Below, one piece after another: positions 8,531 to 15,423 of a stretch of DNA of 24,238 bases. The position numbers and the translations under genes are program-made. Within the stretch, counting starts at the first letter, position 1. Each line of letters starts with the position of its first letter. Source of the stretch: Clostridium sp. CAG:167. Lineage in GTDB: Bacteria; Bacillota; Clostridia; Lachnospirales; Lachnospiraceae. The stretch covers positions 33,999 through 58,236 of the forward strand of contig HF998319.1 of assembly GCA_000433735.1 (NCBI GenBank). The letters run 5' to 3'. The notes under the pieces were generated by a model. That model was given only the letters and a program-made list of their open reading frames with translations, made no database searches and was not told where the DNA came from.

Positions 8531-8556
8531 GTATTTTTCTCTCATCACTTTATAAT
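8529..8556 (+). promoter_or_regulatory. Promoter of the clostripain-like lipoprotein gene
   Basis: TTGTAT (8529-8534) and a perfect TATAAT (8551-8556) are separated by 16 bases, with the ATG 24 bases further on. The -35 is close to the direct repeats at 8510-8527, so a bound regulator could affect it. Confidence 0.7.
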
Positions 8557-8579
8557 AAAAAGCAAAAAAGGAGAATTAA

Positions 8580-10517
8580 ATGAAAAGAAAATTTTGGCGA
8601 AAAAAACTGATGGCAATGACTGTACTTATGTCACTGCTTTTGTCTGCTACCGGTTGCTCTGAAGATCCGGATGCTCAGACTTCATCCACAAAAAGCGGTG
8701 GATCCGGCGACAGCTGGGTTATCTATTGGTATCTGTGCGGAAGCGATCTGGAAAGTAACGCAGCAGCCGCTACCACAGACCTGCAGGAAATGCTTCAGGT
8801 CACTTTACCTGAAAATGTAAAAGTAGTGATCCAGACCGGTGGTGCTAAAAAATGGCAAAACGACCAGGTCAAAGCGGACCGTCTGCAGCGATACGAATAC
8901 TCCGGCAATACATTGGAATTAAAAGACGAAGCCGACCAGGCCAGCATGGGTGATCCTGCCACACTAAAGGACTTTTTGAAATATGGGGAAGAAAATTATC
9001 AGGCCGATCACAAAATGCTTTTGTTCTGGAACCACGGCGGCGGCAGTGTCAGCGGTGTCTCCTTTGACGAGAACTACGATGCGGATTCTCTGACACTGGA
9101 TGAACTGTCCCAGGCCATGAAAGAAGTGTACGGAGACAAAAAAGCATTAGAGGTTGTTGGTTTTGACACATGCCTTATGGCTACACTGGACACGGCAAAT
9201 GTTTTCCAGAAGTATGCCCGCTACATGGTAGCTTCGGAAGAAACGGAGCCGGGTAACGGATGGCTCTACAGCGGCTGGCTTGGTTCCCTTGCCAAAGATC
9301 CTTCCATGGATGGTGCCAAACTTGGAAAAGCCATCTGCGACAGTTTTGTAAAAGGCTGTAAAGAAGTAGGCACCGATAAAGAAATCACTTTATCCGTTAC
9401 CGACCTTTCTAAAACCGTTGCTATTACCAGTGCCGTGCGCAACATGGGTAAAGTAGTTTTACAGAAGGCCGAAAAAGATACCTCTGTCTGTGCCAAATTT
9501 GCCCGAAGCGCAGGAAAAAGTGAAAACTACGGCGGCAACAACGACAAAGAAGGCTATACCAACATGGTAGACCTGGGCCACCTGGCTGACAACGCCGAAG
9601 GTATTATCGGCTCTGCCAGAGATGAGATCAAGAAAGCTCTTTCCGATGCCGTTGTATATAAAGTAAACGGTGACTACCGCCGTCATGCCAGCGGACTTTC
9701 CATCTACTACTCTTACGACGGAGACGAAAATGGTGCCAAAGCATATCACCAGATTGCAGCAGATTCTTTGTATTCAGATTTTGTCAACTATTCCATCGGT
9801 CTGGGACTTTCGGAAGAAGCCCAAAGTGAAGCAAGTGTCAGCGAAGTTCCGGAGGTTTCCGGATTTAACGGAGAGATGCCAATTTCCATTACAAAGAATA
9901 ACTATCTGCAGTTAAAGATTGCCAGCGACCAGATCGACAGTATCCAGGATATTTCCTTTAACCTGGCTTACCTCAGCGATGACGGCGATGCCATTGTTTT
10001 CCTTGGAAAAGACAACGATCTGAACTGTGACTGGGACAAAGGTGTGTTCCGGGATAACTTCCGTGGCAAATGGGGCTCTATCAATGGTTCCCACTGCTAC
10101 ATGGATCTGGTTTACCAGGGTGATGATTACAACCTGTATTCTGTTCCGATCAAGCTCAACGGCGAAAAGAGATTCTTAAGCGTTGCTTATGATTATGACT
10201 CCGATGCCTTTTACATTCTGGGATCCAATTCCGGTGTAGATGAATCCGGTCAGGCAGGAAAGGACATAACACCTCTGAAAAAGGGCGACAAATTAACTAT
10301 TCTTTACTACGCTCAAGATCTTTCTTCCAACGCAGAAGTGGAAGAAATCGAAGGTGAAAAGATCACCTGGAAAGACAGTTACAAATTTACTGAGGAAAAT
10401 CTGCCGGATGGAAAATATGCTTTCCTCTTTGAAGTAACAGACATCAAAGGAAAGAGCACTTTATCCGATGCCGCATTTATCAATTACAAGGACGGTGAGA
10501 TCACACCGGAAATGTAA
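8580..10517 (+). CDS. Clostripain-family (C11) cysteine peptidase lipoprotein
   Basis: A 645-residue exported lipoprotein. The positively charged N-terminus and hydrophobic core are followed by a lipobox LSATGC with the lipidated Cys at residue 26. The peptidase C11 domain (about 45-410) shows the catalytic dyad. The histidine is H152 in FWNHGGG, and the nucleophile is C198 in VVGFDTCLMATLD, with a conserved ASEETEPGNGW segment after it. The C-terminal third (about 425-645) is probably an accessory beta-rich domain. C11 enzymes typically cleave after Arg or Lys and are self-processed; substrates here are unknown. AAGGAG lies 6 bases before the ATG. It is divergent from the LytTR/GHKL operon, so it is a candidate target of that system. 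A terminator follows, so it is probably monocistronic. Confidence 0.93.
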   Translation: MKRKFWRKKLMAMTVLMSLLLSATGCSEDPDAQTSSTKSGGSGDSWVIYWYLCGSDLESNAAAATTDLQEMLQVTLPENVKVVIQTGGAKKWQNDQVKADRLQRYEYSGNTLELKDEADQASMGDPATLKDFLKYGEENYQADHKMLLFWNHGGGSVSGVSFDENYDADSLTLDELSQAMKEVYGDKKALEVVGFDTCLMATLDTANVFQKYARYMVASEETEPGNGWLYSGWLGSLAKDPSMDGAKLGKAICDSFVKGCKEVGTDKEITLSVTDLSKTVAITSAVRNMGKVVLQKAEKDTSVCAKFARSAGKSENYGGNNDKEGYTNMVDLGHLADNAEGIIGSARDEIKKALSDAVVYKVNGDYRRHASGLSIYYSYDGDENGAKAYHQIAADSLYSDFVNYSIGLGLSEEAQSEASVSEVPEVSGFNGEMPISITKNNYLQLKIASDQIDSIQDISFNLAYLSDDGDAIVFLGKDNDLNCDWDKGVFRDNFRGKWGSINGSHCYMDLVYQGDDYNLYSVPIKLNGEKRFLSVAYDYDSDAFYILGSNSGVDESGQAGKDITPLKKGDKLTILYYAQDLSSNAEVEEIEGEKITWKDSYKFTEENLPDGKYAFLFEVTDIKGKSTLSDAAFINYKDGEITPEM

Positions 10518-10543
10518 CCGTTTACGCCTTTTATTTATAGAAG

Positions 10544-10577
10544 AATGCAGAAGTTTAACCGCTTCTGCATTTTTTTG
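10544..10577 (+). terminator. Intrinsic terminator after the clostripain-like gene
   Basis: AATGCAGAAG (10544-10553) pairs with CTTCTGCATT (10562-10571) around an 8-base loop, followed by an uninterrupted run of T to 10576. Confidence 0.9.
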
Positions 10578-10660
10578 TCCGCTTCTACAAAAATCGTAGT
10601 AAAACAGGAAAAACTATGGTATTTTATAGCCACACTAATTCTTTGAGGAGGGACTATGAT

Positions 10661-11083
10661 ATGAAGATTTACCTTTGTAATGAATCTGTGCGTGAACTGC
10701 AAAAGCAAAAAGACTATCGTTCTCTGTTTGCAGCAGAGGACAAGGTTTCATACATGGTGAATCGGAAAATGAAACAATTTTTCCTAAAAGACATTATCTA
10801 TATGGAAACTTGCGGTCATGGAACTATGGTTCATACAATTCATGGATCCTACCGGACAAACTGCTCTTTGACCCGGGCCATTCAGGCATTGACGGATCAA
10901 ACAGACTTCATTCCCTGTGGCAAGAGCTATTTTGTTCATCTGAAATACATAGAAGATGTGACAAAACAAAGGATTGTCGTAAAGGGAGGTGAATACATTT
11001 TTATTCCGGTGCGCCTGCAAAAATTAGTAACAACTCAAATAAGTAATTATTTTATTAAAATCAATGGAGGATTGAAAGAATGA
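10661..11083 (+). CDS. Stand-alone LytTR DNA-binding protein (no receiver domain)
   Basis: A 140-residue protein consisting of a short N-terminal stretch (1-27) and a LytTR domain (about 28-132). The domain is marked by FFLKDIIYMETCGHGTMVHT, the CSLTRAIQAL helix and FIPCGKSYFVHLKYIEDV. There is no phosphorylatable receiver, so activity must be controlled by abundance, by a partner or by the membrane lipoprotein pair. The ATG at 10661-10663 has GGAGGG 8 bases upstream; the frame opens 15 codons earlier at 10616 without a good ribosome site. The stop overlaps the next gene's start by 4 bases (ATGA), implying translational coupling. A possible extended -10 (TGGTATTTT, ending at 10625) lies upstream but has no good -35. 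Confidence 0.88.
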   Translation: MKIYLCNESVRELQKQKDYRSLFAAEDKVSYMVNRKMKQFFLKDIIYMETCGHGTMVHTIHGSYRTNCSLTRAIQALTDQTDFIPCGKSYFVHLKYIEDVTKQRIVVKGGEYIFIPVRLQKLVTTQISNYFIKINGGLKE

Positions 11084-11667
11084 AAAAGTTTTTAACAATG
11101 GCACTTGTATTTGTAATGATGTTCAGCATGGTTGGATGTGGTATTTCCTACAGCGACATTACCGGTGACTGGACCGCTAAGACCATCAACGGCAAAAGCA
11201 TCGATGAGTATGCCGCATCTCTTGGATGTGATCCAAGCCAGGCAACTGTTAATGTAAACATCACAGACAACGACAAACTGACGATCACCAGTACAAATGG
11301 TTCTCAGAAATTTGACTATGAGCGCCGTTCAAACGGTATCGAGTTGAAAGAAGAGGGAAAAGATACTGTTTACATGTCTATGTCTTACAACAAAGATGAC
11401 AAAACCCTTTCTTACAAAATGGATCTTGGAAACAACAACATTATGGAAGTAGTCCTTGAAAAAGGAAAAGCAGATATCACTTCTGCAAGCCAGGATGCAA
11501 CTGCTCAGGACGGTACTGCACAGGATGACGCAGCTGCCGCTGACGATGGTACTGCTGTAGATGACGGTACTGCTGCTGACGACGGTACTGCTGTAGATGA
11601 TGGTACCGCTGACGATGGTACTGTAGATGACGGTTCCGACTATGTGGATGAGTCTGCTGCTGAATAA
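11080..11667 (+). CDS. Small lipoprotein with Asp/Gly/Thr-rich repetitive C-terminus
   Basis: A 195-residue predicted lipoprotein. The signal sequence ends in the lipobox MVGC with Cys at residue 20. A small beta-rich domain follows (about 22-130: DITGDWTAKTINGKSIDEY, then alternating strands), reminiscent of the small lipocalin-like or DUF-type domains common in Clostridia lipoproteins, but I cannot assign a family. From about residue 140 the chain becomes an acidic low-complexity tail of DDGTA-type units, likely a flexible spacer. It overlaps the LytTR gene by 4 bases and has GGAGG 9 bases upstream of its ATG. Pairing with a DNA-binding protein suggests it may be a target or a modulator of it (inference). 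Confidence 0.85.
   Translation: MKKFLTMALVFVMMFSMVGCGISYSDITGDWTAKTINGKSIDEYAASLGCDPSQATVNVNITDNDKLTITSTNGSQKFDYERRSNGIELKEEGKDTVYMSMSYNKDDKTLSYKMDLGNNNIMEVVLEKGKADITSASQDATAQDGTAQDDAAAADDGTAVDDGTAADDGTAVDDGTADDGTVDDGSDYVDESAAE
11546..11640 (+). repeat. In-frame degenerate tandem repeat encoding DDGTA units
   Basis: Repeated GATGACGGTACTGCTG-like units of about 15-18 bases encode DDGTAV, DDGTAA, DDGTAV, DDGTA and DDGTV in succession. Units are near-identical at the DNA level, so unit number may vary between strains by slippage or recombination. Confidence 0.8.
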
Positions 11668-11674
11668 TCAATAA

Positions 11675-11703
11675 TTGCATTATGATTCCTTATGTGGTAT
11701 AAT
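11675..11703 (+). promoter_or_regulatory. Strong promoter upstream of the symporter gene
   Basis: TTGCAT (11675-11680), a 17-base spacer, then perfect TATAAT (11698-11703) with a TGG extended -10 element. The predicted start point is about 11710, at the foot of the hairpin at 11708-11743. Confidence 0.75.
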
Positions 11704-11707
11704 CCAC

Positions 11708-11752
11708 AAGGGCAATGTTGTCCAATACGACAGCATTGCCCTTTTATTTTTT
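11708..11752 (+). terminator. Terminator-like hairpin, possibly a leader attenuator for the symporter gene
   Basis: AAGGGCAATG (11708-11717) pairs perfectly with CATTGCCCTT (11734-11743), followed by a T-rich run to 11752. It ends transcription from the lipoprotein operon. Because a strong promoter starts transcription right at its foot, it would also form at the 5' end of the symporter transcript. Confidence 0.85.
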
Positions 11753-11777
11753 ACCTAAAGAAAGGGGATTTCATATT

Positions 11778-13307
11778 ATGAGTGGAAGCACCATTGCGAT
11801 TCTGATTGCATTTGTATGCTACTTGTTGTTAATGATCGGTATCGGTGTTGTGTCTATGAAAAAGACCAACAATACTGAGGACTATTTTTTAGGAGGCCGT
11901 GGACTAAACGGATGGGTTGCCGCCCTCTCTGCCCAGGCTTCTGATATGAGTGGATGGCTCTTGATGGGTCTGCCCGGTTCTATCTATGTAGCAGGAACCG
12001 GTAAAGCCTGGATAGGTATCGGTCTTTTCATCGGAACCGTTTTAAACTGGCTCCTGATTTCTAAAAGGCTGCGCCGCTACACCATCGTGGCCAACAATTC
12101 ACTGACTCTTCCTGAGTTTTTCCAGAATCGTTTCCACGATAAGAAGAAATTGTTGTTAGGAATCTCTTCTGTTGTGATCGTTATCTTTTTCCTTGTTTAT
12201 ACTGCCTCTGCCCTGGCATCCGGCGGTAAATTGTTTAACACCGTATTTGGTATTGATTATCATGTTTCTCTTCTGATCGGTGCCGCTGTTATCCTTCTCT
12301 ATACCTTTATGGGAGGATTTCTGGCAGTCTGTACGACGGATTTCGTCCAGGGAATGATGATGTTAGTGGGCCTTCTGATCGTACCGATCTTTGCCTACGC
12401 AGCTGTATCCGGTGATTTTACCAATGCACTGACAGCATCCGGTGTCACAAATTCAGACTATTATCTGAATCTGTTCTATGACATGGAAGGCAACAAACTC
12501 TCTTTTGTCAGCATTATCTCCGATATTGCCTGGGGTCTTGGTTACTGTGGAATGCCACACATCCTTGTACGCTTTATGGCTGTTAAGAGTGAAAAAGAAC
12601 TGAAAAAATCCAGCAAGATCGCTATTGTCTGGATTGCCCTGTCCTTATTTGCAGCCTGCTTCATTGGTGTGGTAGGCCGTGCTTATCTGGTACCGGCTCT
12701 GGCAAAAGGATCTGAAGAGACTGTATTTATCTCCATGATCAAAACCATTTTCTCAGGCAATGGTCTGGTGGTCTTTATCGGTGGTCTGTTCCTCTGCGGA
12801 ATCCTGGCAGCCGTTATGTCTACAGCGGATTCCCAGTTGTTAGTCTGTGCGTCCTCTGTATCCAAGGATATCTATAAAAACATCCTGAAACCGGATGCTA
12901 AGGATAAAAAAGTTTTGCTTGTAACTCGTATGACGGTACTTGTAGTAGCTGTTTTAGCAGCCTTGATCGCCTGGAATCCGGACAGCAGCATCATGAATCT
13001 GGTATCCGACGCCTGGGCCGGTCTTGGCTCCGCATTCGGCCCGTTGGTTGTATGTTCCCTCTTCTGGAAGCGGACTAATCTTCCTGGTGCCGTAGCCGGT
13101 ATCGTCTCCGGTGGTCTGTTTGTTATCGTATGGGATTACTTACCGATCGTCGGTGGAAAAACACTGTATGATACAACCGGTATCTACTCCCTCCTTATCG
13201 GATTCTTCTTAAGCCTTGCCTGTATCTTTGTTGTCAGCCTGCTGACCAAGGCACCGTCACAGGAGATTCTGGATGAGTATCAAAAGGTAAATGAATATAC
13301 GGAGTAG
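11778..13307 (+). CDS. putP: Sodium:solute symporter, PutP-type (sodium/proline)
   Basis: A 509-residue integral membrane protein of the SSF family with about 13 TM segments. It probably imports proline with sodium. Typical features are the N-terminal EDYFLGGRGLNGWVAALSAQASDMSGWLLMG region (TM1-TM2, sodium-site neighbourhood), CTTDFVQGMMML and the SKDIYKN loop followed by VTRMTVLVVAVLAALIAW. The length is usual for PutP. The ATG at 11778-11780 is preferred, with AAAGGGG 10 bases upstream; the longer frame from 11715 would run through the hairpin. It is monocistronic, closed by the terminator at 13317-13392. Substrate specificity (proline versus another amino acid) is by family resemblance only. 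Confidence 0.92.
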   Translation: MSGSTIAILIAFVCYLLLMIGIGVVSMKKTNNTEDYFLGGRGLNGWVAALSAQASDMSGWLLMGLPGSIYVAGTGKAWIGIGLFIGTVLNWLLISKRLRRYTIVANNSLTLPEFFQNRFHDKKKLLLGISSVVIVIFFLVYTASALASGGKLFNTVFGIDYHVSLLIGAAVILLYTFMGGFLAVCTTDFVQGMMMLVGLLIVPIFAYAAVSGDFTNALTASGVTNSDYYLNLFYDMEGNKLSFVSIISDIAWGLGYCGMPHILVRFMAVKSEKELKKSSKIAIVWIALSLFAACFIGVVGRAYLVPALAKGSEETVFISMIKTIFSGNGLVVFIGGLFLCGILAAVMSTADSQLLVCASSVSKDIYKNILKPDAKDKKVLLVTRMTVLVVAVLAALIAWNPDSSIMNLVSDAWAGLGSAFGPLVVCSLFWKRTNLPGAVAGIVSGGLFVIVWDYLPIVGGKTLYDTTGIYSLLIGFFLSLACIFVVSLLTKAPSQEILDEYQKVNEYTE

Positions 13308-13316
13308 TAGTAGAAC

Positions 13317-13392
13317 TACAAAAAATAACCAATCGACTCAAAACGGGATTCGCTCCGCGAACCAGATTTTTCGCTGATTGGTTATTTTTTAC
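13317..13392. terminator. Bidirectional nested terminator between convergent genes
   Basis: AAAAATAACCAATC (13321-13334) pairs with GATTGGTTATTTTT (13376-13389), giving A- and T-runs on both sides that work on either strand. The 41-base loop contains its own hairpin, TTCGC-TCC-GCGAA, extended by GG/CC. It separates the plus-strand symporter gene from the minus-strand sulfotransferase operon. Confidence 0.85.
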
Positions 13393-13406
13393 TTATTTTT
13401 GTTATA

Positions 13407-15419
13407 CTACAAGGATATGTATTTCCCTGTCTTTCCAAATTCATCTTTATATCTTACATAAATCTCATACCGGTCTTTTGGCAGCTGATCCAGCTGGATA
13501 CACAGATAATGCTGGCTGCCTCCAAAATATGCACCGTACACCTGCTCTGTGTCTTCAAAGTTAATGCCGTAGTCTTGTTTTTTCCCATGAAAATATACAT
13601 CTTTCAATTCATGGTCCAACTCTCTTACAAAGAAACAGCTCTCCCTCATCTGATATTTCAATATGCTTTTCATGACCCGTCCGCAGCCATCAAAGGACAC
13701 TTTTTCTTTCTCTTCTTCTGTCAATACATGAGGCCTCTTTAACTGTCCCAGAAGATATTCTGTCTCCTGCTTTTGAGGCTGGCACAAATCTTCCATCTCC
13801 GGCTTGAATTCATAGGCTCTGAAAAATCCTGGTTTAATCAGGATCTCACTTACCTTTTTCCCGGTATCATAGTCATATTCATACACACCGCCTACCGCAT
13901 CTTCGTATTCCTTGGCAAAAGCTCCTTCCATAGAATACAATCTGTGTCGGTCCGCCACATAAATACCGTTTCCGCGGATCTTGGATTTACGGCATGGGAA
14001 TCGTTTCCACAAGGATACGGTACGCTCTTTTTCGTTAATGGAATAAATAGATATATAACTGTGCTTCATATCGCCGTCAAAAGATGGAGCGTGGCGTCGT
14101 TTTTCCCAATGGTTATCAAACAGGATCATCTGCCTTGTATCCGGGTTTCCATCCAGATCTTCTTCCATCCAGAATGCAGAATGCTGCTGATAGAACCACG
14201 GTATATCCCCCTCCGGTTTCAGCAGTTTATCCTCCACCGGTGTCCCCTGCCAGAAAACAGGATCCGATAAAATCCATTTCAATTCCTTCGTGTCATAGTC
14301 CACACATACTACTCCATGCACATTCCGCAGGGAACAAAGCATACTGTGGGTAGCCGGATCATACTGGGCTGAATTTATGTGGGCCCAGTCTGTAATATCC
14401 TGGTGGGCTCCTCCAAAAAGATCCTCAAAATGCAGCTGCCACACTACCTCTCCGGTATTGCAGTCAACCTCTTCCATGGCATCCTCGCAATACTGTGTCC
14501 CCACAGTATTGGTTCCCACCAGAAGGTTGCCCCCCTGCTTTGCTTCCACCGTATGATGCAATCCGTTGTCTGTCAGAAATGTCTTGTGAATCCTTCCCAG
14601 ATAATCCATATCTTCATACACGGCACACTGCGGATTAGTCCAGGTGGTGTTGCACATGGCCTTTTCCATGTAGACAAAATGGCCTTTCTCCGTTGGAAAA
14701 ATACCATATCCTTTTACCTGTCTGCGCAGATAATAGCGGATCTCTCCCTGGCGGTCAAACACCATGCTCTTCAGATTTACCCCACCTGTAATAAGGATAT
14801 TTTTAAAACCAGGATTTTTGTCCATTTTCTTCACTTCTACCACGCCCCGCAGATCCCTCGGCAGTGCCCTGGTGCGTATCTCCACGATACGGCTTTTTGT
14901 CATCTGACCCTCTTCATCCAGCAGTTCGATCCGCACCGGATTTTTCCGCTTAGGATACAGGCCGAGAACAGGTACACGGTGCTTTTTCTGCTCCGGCAGT
15001 TCATAGGAAAAATCCGTGCAGGCACTTTTGCCGATCACCGTTACCCGGACTCTGCAGGCCTTTTTCGTCTCAAACAAAAGAAGAGCTGTCAGCGGTGCCT
15101 CCCCATATGGATTTACCATCATAAACAAATCCGGGAACTGGTATCTTCCACTTTGCAGGATTTCTTCCAGACAGGCATCCACACAGCGGGATTTCAACGC
15201 CGGCACCGGCAGCACCGGCACATTGGTCTTTTTCCACCAAAACTGTGCCTTTTGCTGTTCCTGCCACATTTCTTTTACTCTTTTTTGCAGTTTTTCTGCC
15301 TTCCACTGAGTCAGTGTACCGCCTTCTGCAAAATGGCTGATAAGAATCTTTTTGCTAAACTTTATATCTGCCCATTCCCACGCTTTATCCCATGCTCGTT
15401 GTATTTTACTCACGGACAA
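13407..15419 (-). CDS. Arylsulfate sulfotransferase (ASST) homologue, cytoplasmic
   Basis: A 670-residue member of the arylsulfotransferase family (PF05935 type), which moves sulfate between phenolic compounds on a beta-propeller via a sulfo-histidine intermediate. An N-terminal Ig-like domain (about 95-195, NPYGEAPL to RALPRDL) precedes the propeller (about 200-540). Motifs matching known ASST active-site residues are DWAHINS (H347, N349), SLRN (R365, the same spacing from H347 as in the E. coli enzyme) and QQHSAFW (H413). No signal peptide or TM segment is seen, unlike periplasmic ASSTs. The start is TTG at 15417-15419, with AAAGGAGG 9 bases upstream inside the end of cysNC; the gap is only 4 bases. 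Operon position after cysD-cysNC suggests activated sulfate feeds its reaction, although classical ASSTs do not use PAPS. Confidence 0.85.
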   Translation of the reverse strand: MSVSKIQRAWDKAWEWADIKFSKKILISHFAEGGTLTQWKAEKLQKRVKEMWQEQQKAQFWWKKTNVPVLPVPALKSRCVDACLEEILQSGRYQFPDLFMMVNPYGEAPLTALLLFETKKACRVRVTVIGKSACTDFSYELPEQKKHRVPVLGLYPKRKNPVRIELLDEEGQMTKSRIVEIRTRALPRDLRGVVEVKKMDKNPGFKNILITGGVNLKSMVFDRQGEIRYYLRRQVKGYGIFPTEKGHFVYMEKAMCNTTWTNPQCAVYEDMDYLGRIHKTFLTDNGLHHTVEAKQGGNLLVGTNTVGTQYCEDAMEEVDCNTGEVVWQLHFEDLFGGAHQDITDWAHINSAQYDPATHSMLCSLRNVHGVVCVDYDTKELKWILSDPVFWQGTPVEDKLLKPEGDIPWFYQQHSAFWMEEDLDGNPDTRQMILFDNHWEKRRHAPSFDGDMKHSYISIYSINEKERTVSLWKRFPCRKSKIRGNGIYVADRHRLYSMEGAFAKEYEDAVGGVYEYDYDTGKKVSEILIKPGFFRAYEFKPEMEDLCQPQKQETEYLLGQLKRPHVLTEEEKEKVSFDGCGRVMKSILKYQMRESCFFVRELDHELKDVYFHGKKQDYGINFEDTEQVYGAYFGGSQHYLCIQLDQLPKDRYEIYVRYKDEFGKTGKYISL

Positions 15420-15423
15420 CTAT

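Noticed and set aside
10810..10992. Small plus-strand frame inside the LytTR gene
   Set aside because: It is out of frame with a well-supported gene and has no ribosome binding site.
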